From CAZKNF01 sp964554105 (lineage in GTDB: Bacteria; Bacteroidota; Rhodothermia; Rhodothermales; VXPQ01), in contig CAZKNF010000024.1 of the NCBI GenBank assembly GCA_964554105.1, forward strand, positions 1-46,040: a stretch of 46,040 bases of DNA, given 5' to 3'. Position 1 is the first letter of the stretch, and each line of letters starts with the position of its first letter. Position numbers and translations under genes: made by a program. This document shows positions 6,413-15,533 of this stretch, piece after piece. Below the pieces are notes generated by a model, which saw only the letters and a list, made by a program, of their open reading frames with translations, made no database searches and was not told the origin of the DNA.

Positions 6413-8836
6413 TTAGCGCACGATGATGAGTGATGCCGTACGTTCTTCCGCACTCTGAACTTCGACGAAATAGAGCCCCGGCGCCACGACGCGACCGGAA
6501 GCGTCGCGGCCGTCCCACTCGAACCCGGCGGAAGAGCGAACGGCAACTCGGCCGAGCATATCATAAATCGTGACACTCGCAGATTCATCCTCGACGGGTA
6601 TTCGCAACACCTCCGATCCAGCCTGATAGGGATTCGGATAAGGCTTCCCGCTAGAACTAATCTTTTCCGGGGATTCTATTCCCGTCCAGATGCTCTCATC
6701 AAGATTTAGCCGCTCGCGGTTCTCTCCAATGACGGCGACGTAGCGAGGTCGGCCGATGACGCCTTGTGTCGCGATGTATATCTCGCTCGGCGCAATCAGC
6801 GAACCGTCCATTCGGTAAACCAGCACGCGCAATTCTCCCGTAACTGTGTTATAGTCAGACGCGATCGTTCCGCCGGCCGTGGAGGCCGCCACATCTACGG
6901 TTGCTCCAGCTGAAGCCGGAAGTACGATCTGGAACGCACGGATCGGCTGCTGATAGTGCAGTTCGACGTAAGACGGATCCACCGTGAGTTGAACTTCCCC
7001 ACTGGCGGTCTTGCCGGCCTCCGATTCGCCCAGAGGAAGACCGATGCCGTCCGGCCACTGCCCTCTTACAATCGCCTGAAGAAGGACTGTCAAGTCGCGA
7101 ACGTCGAGCTTCGTATCGCCCGCCGGGAACGGGTATAGATCTGCAGCTGCGGTTTGGACGTCATCCGGCGTAAGGCGGCCGAGGACAAAGTCAATGGCAT
7201 GCACGATGTCCAGAGCATCAACGATTCCGTCACCTTCGACGTCACCGCGCCCGCCTCGACCCATACCCGTAAGCACGATGGTGTTCGATTCGCCTTCTCC
7301 TGAATGCAAGAACAAAAGGTCACCGTTCTGCCGGCCGAACGAGGTGTCTACCGGCGCAAATGTGATTGTGAATTCCTGGCTCTCATTTGGTTCGATTTCA
7401 GCAGTCGCGGGCGATATGGCAAACAGCGGGTTAGACGCAATGATATCCGAAATCAGAAGCGACGTCGTGCCGTCCGGATTAGACACAGTGAGCATGGACG
7501 AACTTTCCTCACCCACCATGACGTCACCGAGATCGAGCATCGGAGCAGATGCTTCGAAGATCGCCTTCAATTCTTGAAATGTAATGACGTGTGAATCGGC
7601 TGATGCCGCGAGATCTGCATCGGAGCCGCCCGGCTCTGCCAGTGCGCCGATCACGTCACTGATCGTAAGTGGTACAACGTTCTCTGAAGCGATAGACTCG
7701 ACAGTTAGCATCACCGTTAGCAGTTCTTCGTACGTGCCGGCTTCCAGAGAACCCTCACCCAGCAGCAGAATGTCGACGAACCCTGATCCGGATTCGAACG
7801 ACAGCGTCCAGTCACTCGGGTTCGTGATCGCCGATCCCAATTCAACGTCTACAACATTCACGACATCGCCGACCCACTCGATTCGGAATTGGAGCCCTTG
7901 AAGGCCGGTTTCCGCAGTGTAGTCGAGATGCAGCGGCACACCGATGGATGTTTCACCCGCAAACAGAACAGTCTCCGGAGTTGTGAAGGACAGCGTACCT
8001 CCGCCGCCTACGCCGGTGAGGGCCAGACTGGCCGCGCCGATCTCGTAATCGAATTCAACTGAAGCGGTGGCGAGGCCCAGTGATAAGGGGCTAAATGTGA
8101 CGGAGTAAATTTCTGATCCGCCTGCAGGCACTACGACGACGCCGGCCGGGTCGATTGAAAAAGGCCCACCAGAAATAGAGGGCGAACCTATGGTCAGCGG
8201 TCCGGAAGTGTAATTCGTCGCGGTTACAGATTTCGTCTGAGAGGTTTGTCGCGCAGTCGAGAACGACAGAGAAGGCGGAGATATCTCGAGCGGAACGTCG
8301 GCCTCGATTGTCACGTCGTCTACTCTCACCGTCGAAGAGGATGAATACAATCCCTCTCCTTCAAATCGGATGATCACTTCACTCGATCCCAGCAGAGCAC
8401 CTGGCAAACCAACCGTCATCGGCTGCCAGTCGCTTTCGGCCGAGGGTATGGCGGCTCCTGCATCCAGCAATGTCACCGGAAAGGTAGCGCCATTATCCGC
8501 CGAAGCCGTCACCCGTAGGTTGTCAACATCGTAAGCGCCGGTTCGACGTGCCAGATAGCTGAGTGTGGCGGATGTAGCAGCACGAAGATCAATCGGCGGC
8601 GTCGTGGCACTCGTGGCCGCGTTACCGTTGTTCTGCAGGCTTTGCAGGCCGGATCCGGGTGAGGGAGTGGCCGTGCTCAGAAGCCATCCGTCGTCCAGCA
8701 CCCATCCACTCGGAGCATCGCTGGAGTCGAAAGTTTCGGTGAAAACGACCACCTGAGCATAGGTGGGCGAGTCGAGAAGAATCCAGCCAACAAAAATGCA
8801 GGCGGTGAGGACGGCGAAACGAAGATAAACTTTCAT
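6413..8836 (-). CDS. Large secreted T9SS cargo protein with cohesin- and dockerin-like modules
   Basis: Predicted 807-residue extracellular or cell-surface protein. The ATG at 8836 starts a typical signal peptide (cleavage after A27, before Q28). Domains in order: a MAM-like/choice-of-anchor jelly-roll (about 30-185), an Ig-like choice-of-anchor D (ASH) domain (about 187-275), a cohesin-like beta domain (about 277-420), a second ASH-like domain (about 430-530), a dockerin-like pair of calcium loops (GDVEGDGIVDALD near 540 and GDTKLDVRDL near 580), a further beta domain, and a type A T9SS sorting domain at the end (YPNPY near 738, then VTIYDMLGRV, WDGRDASG and PGLYFVEV). The sorting domain predicts export by the Por machinery and attachment to surface lipopolysaccharide. 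No catalytic domain is visible, so the role is probably structural or adhesive. It lies between the WbpB- and WbpA-like genes. Confidence 0.85.
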   Translation of the reverse strand: MKVYLRFAVLTACIFVGWILLDSPTYAQVVVFTETFDSSDAPSGWVLDDGWLLSTATPSPGSGLQSLQNNGNAATSATTPPIDLRAATSATLSYLARRTGAYDVDNLRVTASADNGATFPVTLLDAGAAIPSAESDWQPMTVGLPGALLGSSEVIIRFEGEGLYSSSSTVRVDDVTIEADVPLEISPPSLSFSTARQTSQTKSVTATNYTSGPLTIGSPSISGGPFSIDPAGVVVVPAGGSEIYSVTFSPLSLGLATASVEFDYEIGAASLALTGVGGGGTLSFTTPETVLFAGETSIGVPLHLDYTAETGLQGLQFRIEWVGDVVNVVDVELGSAITNPSDWTLSFESGSGFVDILLLGEGSLEAGTYEELLTVMLTVESIASENVVPLTISDVIGALAEPGGSDADLAASADSHVITFQELKAIFEASAPMLDLGDVMVGEESSSMLTVSNPDGTTSLLISDIIASNPLFAISPATAEIEPNESQEFTITFAPVDTSFGRQNGDLLFLHSGEGESNTIVLTGMGRGGRGDVEGDGIVDALDIVHAIDFVLGRLTPDDVQTAAADLYPFPAGDTKLDVRDLTVLLQAIVRGQWPDGIGLPLGESEAGKTASGEVQLTVDPSYVELHYQQPIRAFQIVLPASAGATVDVAASTAGGTIASDYNTVTGELRVLVYRMDGSLIAPSEIYIATQGVIGRPRYVAVIGENRERLNLDESIWTGIESPEKISSSGKPYPNPYQAGSEVLRIPVEDESASVTIYDMLGRVAVRSSAGFEWDGRDASGRVVAPGLYFVEVQSAEERTASLIIVR

Positions 8837-8920
8837 GGCGCGGTGTACGGTTAGGGAGATGTGGCATTCTCTCCCTAGACCCGTCAACCGCGCGGATATA
8901 ACCTCCCGCAGCCGCGATTC

Positions 8921-10339
8921 CTAAAAATCTCCCCCACCGAGCAGCATTACTTTACTGCGATCGTGTGGGACATGCTTCAAGGCATTTCGCGTATCGACGA
9001 CTACGTTCGCGTGCTGGGCGATCAGCGGATACGGAAATCCGCTGTGATCCGTCACGATCGCCACAACGTCATATTTCCTGAGCGTCTCTTCATCGATGTC
9101 TACCGCCTCCATACTAAGCTGGCATGAGTCGCCGTTCACATCAAGCTTCGGCACGTGCGGGTCGGCGTAGTCGATCCGGCTGACCCCTCTTTGATGCAGA
9201 AGCTCGATCACGCGGCAGGCAGGGGAATGGCGAGTGTCCGACACGTCACGTTTGAAGGCGACGCCGAGAATCAGCACCTTCGCATCGCGCAGCCGCACGG
9301 GTTGGTTCGCGATCGCTCGGACCACCGCATCCACGACGTAGAACGGCATGGTCTCATTGACCCGCGCCGAAAGGGTAATGAAATTCGTCTCGAAATCGTA
9401 CCGGCGCGCGAGCCATGAAAGATAGTATGGATCGATTGGAATACAGTGGCCGCCGAGTCCCGGCCCCGGATAGAAGGGCATAAATCCGAACGGTTTCGTC
9501 GCCGCCGCCTCCACCACCTCCCAGATCGAAATTCCGCCCATCCTATCACAGAGCTGTGCAAGCTCGTTCAGCAAAGCAATGTTGACGGAACGGAATATAT
9601 TCTCGAGAAGCTTCTCCATCTCCGCCACTTTGGGAGACGACACGCGGTGAACGTGCTCAGAAACTTGCCGCATGGCCAGCGCAGCCAATTCGGTACAGGC
9701 GCTCGACACGCCGCCGACAACGACCGGAGTGTTCGATGTCGTAAACTGACGATTACCAGGATCGATTCGCTCAGGCGAGAATGCAAGGAAGTAATCACGA
9801 CCCAACTTGAGATTTCGATCTGTGGCATGCTTGGCGAGCCGCGGCTGTACGAGCCCCTCGGTCGTGTCCGGATAGGTAGTGGACTTGAGGATAACGAGCT
9901 GCCCGGCGCGAATCTGTTCAGCAATCGATTCGGATGCCGATTCGATGTACGTCGTATCCGGGTCTTTGGCCGAGGTGACCGGCGTCGGCACGCAGATATA
10001 GAACACGTCTATTTCCGAACAGGCTGAGAAGTCGTCAATCGCTGTGAAGCGCCCGCTCTCGACGACTTTGCGAAGTTCATCGTCATCGACATCTTCGATG
10101 ACGTTCTGCCCCGCGTTCAAGCGTAGAACGCGCTCGCCGTTCAGATCAATGCCGATCGTGCGAAAGCCTCGCCTGGCAAACTCGACGGCAAGTGGCAGTC
10201 CGACATAGCCGAGTCCGACTACCCCGATCGTCGCCGTTTTAGACGTAATTCTTTCCTCAAGTTGCCGAGCAGGGCCTGTGAGCTGCAACGCCTTTGTCTC
10301 CGATACAGTCCTATTCACGGGTATCTCAGTCATTAGCAT
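8921..10339 (-). CDS. WbpA-like UDP-N-acetylglucosamine 6-dehydrogenase
   Basis: NAD-dependent nucleotide-sugar dehydrogenase that oxidises C6 of a UDP-HexNAc to the uronic acid. The Rossmann motif GLGYVGLP sits near residue 50, FSPERIDPGN in the middle, and the catalytic cysteine in GGHCIPIDPYYLSW (C297 counted from the ATG at 10333). The HCIPIDPYYL form and the FMPFYPGPG lead-in are typical of UDP-GlcNAc/UDP-ManNAc dehydrogenases (WbpA, WecC) and differ from the GGSCFPKD form of UDP-glucose dehydrogenase encoded at 11608-13002. Two ATG codons (10339, 10333) sit six bases apart; a longer frame to 10420 looks spurious. The gene is 131 bases downstream of gmd and 84 bases upstream of the T9SS cargo gene, all leftward. 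Specificity for UDP-GlcNAc is inferred from WbpB/E/D-like genes nearby. Confidence 0.85.
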   Translation of the reverse strand: MLMTEIPVNRTVSETKALQLTGPARQLEERITSKTATIGVVGLGYVGLPLAVEFARRGFRTIGIDLNGERVLRLNAGQNVIEDVDDDELRKVVESGRFTAIDDFSACSEIDVFYICVPTPVTSAKDPDTTYIESASESIAEQIRAGQLVILKSTTYPDTTEGLVQPRLAKHATDRNLKLGRDYFLAFSPERIDPGNRQFTTSNTPVVVGGVSSACTELAALAMRQVSEHVHRVSSPKVAEMEKLLENIFRSVNIALLNELAQLCDRMGGISIWEVVEAAATKPFGFMPFYPGPGLGGHCIPIDPYYLSWLARRYDFETNFITLSARVNETMPFYVVDAVVRAIANQPVRLRDAKVLILGVAFKRDVSDTRHSPACRVIELLHQRGVSRIDYADPHVPKLDVNGDSCQLSMEAVDIDEETLRKYDVVAIVTDHSGFPYPLIAQHANVVVDTRNALKHVPHDRSKVMLLGGGDF

Positions 10340-10470
10340 GCTGATTATAGTGGAGCGAAGGCATACAGCAAATCTTCTGCCACGTTCTCGGGGAATGTGA
10401 ATCAATATGATTTTTCGCAATCAACAGGCGACGCCAAGCCTCACGCATCTCCGTGATTAGCCTGGCTCTC

Positions 10471-11553
10471 TCACTCGTCAGGTCCATTTCTACCGGCATT
10501 TACGGTCTGCTCATCTCGAGCCGTTGCCAGATCGGATTCGACCATCTCCCGAATCATCCCCTCGAGGCTATATCGCGGCTGCCAGTTCAATCTCTCGCGT
10601 GCTCTCGTCGCATCGCCTAGCAGCATGTCCACTTCAGTCGGGCGGAAATAGCGGGGATCAATCTCGATGAGGACCTCGCCGGTCCGTCCGTCAAATCCTT
10701 TCTCGTCTTCACCCTCACCCTTCCATACCAGGTCGATGTCGACGCACCGGAATGCATGCTCACAGAACTCGCGCACCGTGTGCGTTCGGCCGGTCGCGAT
10801 GACAAAGTCGTCAGGGGTGTCCTGTTGCAGGATGAGCCACATCGCCTCGATAAAGTCTTTCGCGTGACCCCAGTCGCGCCTGGCATTTAGATTGCCAAGA
10901 TAGAGGCGATGGTCCAGACCCAGGCTGATGCGCGCAGCCGACCGCGTGATCTTGCGCGTGACAAATGTTTCGCCGCGCAGTGGACTCTCGTGATTGAAGA
11001 GAATGCCGTTGCAGGCGAACATGCCGTACGCCTCTCGATAATTTACCGTAATCCAGTACGCGTAGAGTTTCGCTACTCCGTATGGACTCCTGGGATAAAA
11101 CGGGGTCGCCTCTGTCTGAGGTGCTTTCGGCGAATTGCCGAAAAGCTCCGAAGTGGAGGCCTGATAAAATCGGACGCGATCACCCATCTTCAGGATGCGG
11201 ATCGCTTCCAGCAGGCGCAGCGTACCGAGCCCGTCCGCATTGGCGGTGTATTCCGGGGTTTCGAAACTCACCTGGACGTGGCTCTGAGCCGCAAGATTAT
11301 AAATCTCGTCTGGCTGAACTTCCTGAACAATGCGGATCAGATTTGTTGAATCCGTGAGATCGCCGTAGTACAAAAAGAGCTCGACACCCGTCTCGTGAGG
11401 ATCCTGGTAAAGGTGGTCGATTCGCTGGGTGTTGAACTGGCTCGCGCGGCGCTTGATACCGTGGACTTCGTACTCCTTACCCAACAGGAATTCGGCGAGA
11501 TAAGCGCCATCCTGACCCGTTATCCCTGTAATGAGCGCTTTCTTCTTGCGCAT
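10471..11553 (-). CDS. gmd: GDP-mannose 4,6-dehydratase
   Basis: Extended short-chain dehydrogenase/reductase that converts GDP-D-mannose to GDP-4-keto-6-deoxy-D-mannose, first step to GDP-L-fucose. The 360-residue protein has the NADP-binding GITGQDGAYLAE motif at 10-21, the NLAAQSHV segment near 86, a QASTSELFG catalytic Ser/Thr-Glu segment at 131-139 and the active-site pair Y158 and K162 in SPYGVAK. The length matches bacterial Gmd. It is followed by the WbpA-like gene and preceded by ugd with a 54-base gap, in one leftward block with fcl. manC at 14411 makes the substrate. Assignment is secure. Confidence 0.96.
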   Translation of the reverse strand: MRKKKALITGITGQDGAYLAEFLLGKEYEVHGIKRRASQFNTQRIDHLYQDPHETGVELFLYYGDLTDSTNLIRIVQEVQPDEIYNLAAQSHVQVSFETPEYTANADGLGTLRLLEAIRILKMGDRVRFYQASTSELFGNSPKAPQTEATPFYPRSPYGVAKLYAYWITVNYREAYGMFACNGILFNHESPLRGETFVTRKITRSAARISLGLDHRLYLGNLNARRDWGHAKDFIEAMWLILQQDTPDDFVIATGRTHTVREFCEHAFRCVDIDLVWKGEGEDEKGFDGRTGEVLIEIDPRYFRPTEVDMLLGDATRARERLNWQPRYSLEGMIREMVESDLATARDEQTVNAGRNGPDE

Positions 11554-11607
11554 GAAACGACGCTCTCTTCCTTAATACTGCACCACCTGCCTGGAGTCGG
11601 CTAAAGC

Positions 11608-13002
11608 CTACACGATTTGCCCGCGGCCGGCCACGCCGTCTCCGGCCGTCGTGACGTCCTTTGTCGCAGGAACAAGACTCGGGCGTCCGACACTGAAGTA
11701 CTGGAATCCAAGCTCAGCCATCCGCTCCGGATCGTAAACATTGCGACCGTCGAATATCAACGGCTGCTTGAGAAGCGTCTTAATTTTTGCGAAGTCCGGC
11801 CGCCTGAACTCGTACCACTCCGTTGCGATAATCAGTGCGTCAGCATTCTTGGCGGCGTCGTAGAGATCATTCGCATAGGTGAGATCATCACCCAACAATG
11901 CACGCGTCGTATCGGCGGCTTCGGGATCGAACGCCACGATCTCCGCGCCCTCCTTCAGGAGGTTCTTGATGATAAAGTGTGACGGAGCTTCTCGGACATC
12001 GTCGGTGTTCGGCTTAAATGCGAGTCCCCAGAGCGCAATCCGGCGACCATCGAGCGATCCTCCGAAATGCTCTTTAATCTTGTCGACAAGCATTCCGCGT
12101 TGGAAATCATTTACGCTTAGGACGGATCTTAAAATCCTGAAGTCATATCCGTACTGATCAGCTGTCCGAACCAGCGCCTGGACGTCCTTCGGGAAGCAGC
12201 TCCCGCCGAATCCAATGCCTGCGTAGAGGAAATGCCTGCCAATCCGACTGTCGGATCCGATGCCCTTTCGAATCTGATCGACATTGGCCCCCACCTTTTC
12301 GCACAGATTTGCAATCTCATTCATGAACGTGATCTTGGTGGCGAGGAATGCATTCGCTGCATATTTCGTCATTTCCGATGAGCGTTCGTCCATAATCATA
12401 ATCGGATTCCCCTGCCGGACGAACGGCTCGTAGAGCAATGTCATAACCTCGGCCGCACGCTCACTGGAGGTGCCAACCACCACGCGCTCCGGCTTCATAA
12501 AGTCCTCGACAGCAACACCCTCTCGTAAAAATTCGGGGTTCGAAACGACATCGAAGTCGCGGCCTGCCTTCAGCCCCGATGCTTCGATCTCCGCACACAC
12601 TCTGTCAGCCGTACCGACAGGCACCGTGCTCTTGTTGACGATGACCTTGTATCCCTGCCCGGGACTGTCTCTCAAGAGCTTTCCTATCTCACCCGCCACT
12701 CCGATGACGTACGATAGATCCGCTGAGCCGTCCTCGTCCGGCGGCGTCGGAAGGGCAAGAAAGATGATGTCGGACTCCTTGACGGCATCTGCGAGTTCAG
12801 TAGTGAAATGGAGCCGTTTCTCCCGACGATTCCGCTCGAAAAAAACTTCTAGACCGGGCTCAAAGATCGTGATCTCGCCGCCGCGCAGTTTTTCAATCTT
12901 TTGCTCGTCGATATCGACGCAAACGACGTTGTTCCCCATTTCGGCGAAGCACGTGCCGGTCACGAGACCGACGTAGCCGGTTCCAATTACGGAGATATTC
13001 AA
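11608..13002 (-). CDS. ugd: UDP-glucose 6-dehydrogenase (TTG start)
   Basis: Oxidises UDP-glucose to UDP-glucuronate with two NAD+. The 464-residue protein starts directly with the Rossmann GTGYVGLV motif (7-14), has FLALPTPP and VNKSTVPVGT in the N-terminal domain, and the catalytic cysteine C269 in GGSCFPKD. The initiation codon must be TTG at 13002: an in-frame TGA lies two codons upstream and any later ATG would cut into the nucleotide-binding fold. No Shine-Dalgarno sequence precedes it. It follows fcl across 171 AT-richer bases and precedes gmd by 54. UDP-glucuronate would feed acidic exopolysaccharide or further sugars; no glycosyltransferase is in the window to say which. Confidence 0.95.
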   Translation of the reverse strand: MNISVIGTGYVGLVTGTCFAEMGNNVVCVDIDEQKIEKLRGGEITIFEPGLEVFFERNRREKRLHFTTELADAVKESDIIFLALPTPPDEDGSADLSYVIGVAGEIGKLLRDSPGQGYKVIVNKSTVPVGTADRVCAEIEASGLKAGRDFDVVSNPEFLREGVAVEDFMKPERVVVGTSSERAAEVMTLLYEPFVRQGNPIMIMDERSSEMTKYAANAFLATKITFMNEIANLCEKVGANVDQIRKGIGSDSRIGRHFLYAGIGFGGSCFPKDVQALVRTADQYGYDFRILRSVLSVNDFQRGMLVDKIKEHFGGSLDGRRIALWGLAFKPNTDDVREAPSHFIIKNLLKEGAEIVAFDPEAADTTRALLGDDLTYANDLYDAAKNADALIIATEWYEFRRPDFAKIKTLLKQPLIFDGRNVYDPERMAELGFQYFSVGRPSLVPATKDVTTAGDGVAGRGQIV

Positions 13003-13165
13003 TGGTCAGTGTGCAGTGGTTAGAAGTGATGAGACAGCCCGGAAGAATGCTTGAAACCGGGGGTACGGATCGTGTAATAAGTATCGATATTCTAGGATGT
13101 TGAAGGTCGCCACGTGATCGATTCGTGACGCAAGATATAAACAGCCACCTATTTAATCATACTCA

Positions 13166-13181
13166 CGGGATGATCATCCCG
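13166..13181. repeat. Perfect 16-bp palindrome over the fcl stop codon
   Basis: CGGGATGATCATCCCG is identical on both strands and contains the TGA stop of fcl (13174-13176). With a GATC loop it folds into a 6-bp hairpin but lacks a following T run, so a protein-binding site or mRNA 3' structure is as likely as a terminator. The next 160 bases towards ugd are AT-richer than the surroundings. Confidence 0.45.
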
Positions 13182-14154
13182 CGTGCAGTGGAGCCGCATG
13201 TTCTACATACCAGTCGTAGGCCTTTCGAATTCCGTCCCTCAACGGTGTCTTCGCCGACCATCCTAACTGCGTCATCCGAGAAACATCGAGCAGTTTCTGA
13301 GGGGTGCCGTCAGGCTTCGACGAGTCATAAACGATCTCGCTCCTTGATCCTGCCACGTCGCGGATGATCTCTGCCAGCTCCGTAATCGTAAGATCCTCGC
13401 CAACTCCAACGTTCAGCATGCCGTTCACCGCTGCAGCATGCAGGTCGCTTTCGGGAGTTTCGAGTGCAAACACCACCGCATCCGCAAGATCATCGCTGTA
13501 AAGGAACTCGCGGCGCGGCCTGCCACTCCCCCAGAGCGTCACGGGCATATCGGTGCCGTCGTCCTGCCTCGCTTCGTGAAACTTTCGGATGAGTGCCGCA
13601 AGCACGTGCGACTTGTCAAGGTCGTACGTATCACCTGGACCGTATAAGTTCGTCGGCATGAGGGTAATAAAATCGTCGCCATACTGACGCCGGTAAGCCT
13701 CACACAGCTTCGTACCCGCGATCTTGGCTATAGCATACCACTGATTGGTCGGCTCAAGCGGACCGGTAAGCAGGTCGTCCTCTCGAAGCGGCTGCGGAGC
13801 ATGCTTCGGATAAATGCACGAGCTTCCGAGGAAAATCAGTCGCTCGACGTCATGCTCGTGCGCAGCGCGGATCACGTTATCCTGGATAGCTAAATTATCG
13901 GCAATAAATTCAGCAGGATAAGTGTCGTTGGCGAGTATTCCGCCTACTTTTGCCGCGGCAAGCACGATAAACGATGGCTTTTCAAGCTCGATGAATTCGA
14001 ACGTTTTCCGCTGATCTCGCAAATCCAGTGCACGCGAATCGCGCGTGATAAGATGGTCGTAGCCCGCCGTTCGCAGTCGTCGCACGACCGCCGAGCCAAC
14101 CAGACCGGTATGCCCGGCTACATAAATGCCTGAATGCTTGTCTCGTAAATGCAC
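13174..14154 (-). CDS. fcl: GDP-L-fucose synthase
   Basis: Bifunctional epimerase/reductase that turns GDP-4-keto-6-deoxy-mannose into GDP-L-fucose using NADPH. The 326-residue protein has the GHTGLVGSA nucleotide-binding motif at 14-22, AAAKVGG at 66-72, the SSCIYP active-site segment at 111-116, and the catalytic Y140 and K144 in WYAIAKIAG. Start is a GTG at 14154; no in-frame ATG lies close by and the nucleotide-binding motif begins only 14 residues in. It heads the leftward block fcl-ugd-gmd-WbpA-like and is divergent from manC. With gmd and manC it completes mannose-1-phosphate to GDP-fucose. Confidence 0.95.
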   Translation of the reverse strand: MHLRDKHSGIYVAGHTGLVGSAVVRRLRTAGYDHLITRDSRALDLRDQRKTFEFIELEKPSFIVLAAAKVGGILANDTYPAEFIADNLAIQDNVIRAAHEHDVERLIFLGSSCIYPKHAPQPLREDDLLTGPLEPTNQWYAIAKIAGTKLCEAYRRQYGDDFITLMPTNLYGPGDTYDLDKSHVLAALIRKFHEARQDDGTDMPVTLWGSGRPRREFLYSDDLADAVVFALETPESDLHAAAVNGMLNVGVGEDLTITELAEIIRDVAGSRSEIVYDSSKPDGTPQKLLDVSRMTQLGWSAKTPLRDGIRKAYDWYVEHAAPLHAG

Positions 14155-14410
14155 ACCGTGCCTCGTAAACGATACTCTCCATTTAGCCCATCGCGCCTCT
14201 TGCTACTTCGATCGGCCGAGATGGATTCGAAAGGCGTCAAACCGTACCCGAGCATCGAGTGCCTGGCAGTCCGTCTCAGGAGAAGCGCTGATGAAGGCAT
14301 CGCGCGATCGTCACCACTCGATCGGGGCTTTCGATTCTATGCCCCGTGAACAGTACATTGAGCACACGAGGACTGGCATCGTTTTTTCTTCATGATATGT
14401 TCGGAAGGAT
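14155..14410. promoter_or_regulatory. Divergent intergenic region between fcl and manC
   Basis: 256 bases separating the leftward fcl block from rightward manC, so promoters for both should lie here. A GGAAGGAT stretch ends directly before the manC ATG, closer than a normal ribosome-binding site. I cannot place -10/-35 elements with confidence and see no clear operator. Confidence 0.4.
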
Positions 14411-15487
14411 ATGATATATGCGGTCATTATGGCCGGCGGGATTGGGAGCCGCTTCTGGCCCCGGAGCCGTCAGGCTCACCCAAAACAGTTCCTCAATGTA
14501 TTCGGCGAGCAAACGCTCATCCAGAACACAGTCGCTCGCCTCCAGGGCGTGGTTGAGCCGAATCGATGCTTCGTAGTGACGCACGAAAGGTACGTTGAAG
14601 AGACAAGCGATCAGCTGCCCGCCATTCCGCGAGAAAATATTCTGGCCGAACCCGTCTCACGCAACACCGCTCCATGCATCGAATACGCTGCCGTGAAAAT
14701 CGCAGCTATCGATCCGACTGCGACGATGATCATCCTTCCTGCTGATCACGTAATCACGAACGTCCGGCGTTTTCACGACGTGCTGAGAACGGCGGTCGAG
14801 AAGGCGCAGGCACCCGGTACGCTCGTGACCATAGGCATCAATCCCACGCATCCCGAGACCGCCTACGGTTACGTCCAGTTCGAACCGCAAAACGAGGATG
14901 GCCCCCACGAACCGAAAGTCTATCCCGTACGAACATTCGCGGAAAAGCCGGATATCGCGACCGCAGAGCGGTTTCTGGATTCTGGCGATTTTCTGTGGAA
15001 CAGCGGCATGTTTGTCTGGAGAGCTGACACCATCCTCCGCGAAATTGAATCCCGACTGCCGCAGGCACATGAGGCTTTTCTACCCGTGCGCGAGGTCGTG
15101 AATACGGTTGATGAACCGGCCGCCGTCGAGGAGGCGTATTCGAAAAGCCCTCACATCTCGATCGACTACGGTGTCATGGAACGTGCCGAAAATGTCTTTG
15201 TCGTTCCCGGATCTTTCGGCTGGTCAGATGTGGGCGACTGGCGAACCGTCTACGACCTGTCTAACAAGGATGAGCACGGGAATGCACTGCAGGGCAATGT
15301 TATCGTACACGATTCAAGCCGCTGCCTTGTACACGCGGATAGCCGCCTGGTCGTTCTCGTCGGGATTCACGACGCAGTGGTCGTCGATACAAAAGATGCC
15401 GTACTCATCTGCAACCGCGAATCGGCCCAGCGCGTGAAGAATGTAGTGGATTACCTTCACGCACACCGTCTCGAGGATTACGTCTGA
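14411..15487 (+). CDS. manC: Mannose-1-phosphate guanylyltransferase
   Basis: Makes GDP-mannose from mannose-1-phosphate and GTP. The 358-residue protein opens with the sugar-nucleotidyltransferase signature MAGGIGSRFWPRSR (7-20) followed by PKQF, and carries EPVSRNTAPC, AEKPD and FLWNSGMFVW motifs of the GMP family. It ends after the guanylyltransferase domain, so there is no fused phosphomannose isomerase domain as found in bifunctional AlgA/ManC proteins; an isomerase must be encoded elsewhere. Divergent from fcl, whose pathway it feeds through Gmd. Confidence 0.95.
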   Translation: MIYAVIMAGGIGSRFWPRSRQAHPKQFLNVFGEQTLIQNTVARLQGVVEPNRCFVVTHERYVEETSDQLPAIPRENILAEPVSRNTAPCIEYAAVKIAAIDPTATMIILPADHVITNVRRFHDVLRTAVEKAQAPGTLVTIGINPTHPETAYGYVQFEPQNEDGPHEPKVYPVRTFAEKPDIATAERFLDSGDFLWNSGMFVWRADTILREIESRLPQAHEAFLPVREVVNTVDEPAAVEEAYSKSPHISIDYGVMERAENVFVVPGSFGWSDVGDWRTVYDLSNKDEHGNALQGNVIVHDSSRCLVHADSRLVVLVGIHDAVVVDTKDAVLICNRESAQRVKNVVDYLHAHRLEDYV

Positions 15488-15533
15488 CCGGCGTACGGTA
15501 CCGAACGCTACCGAGGCCTTCCTTTCTAAACGC

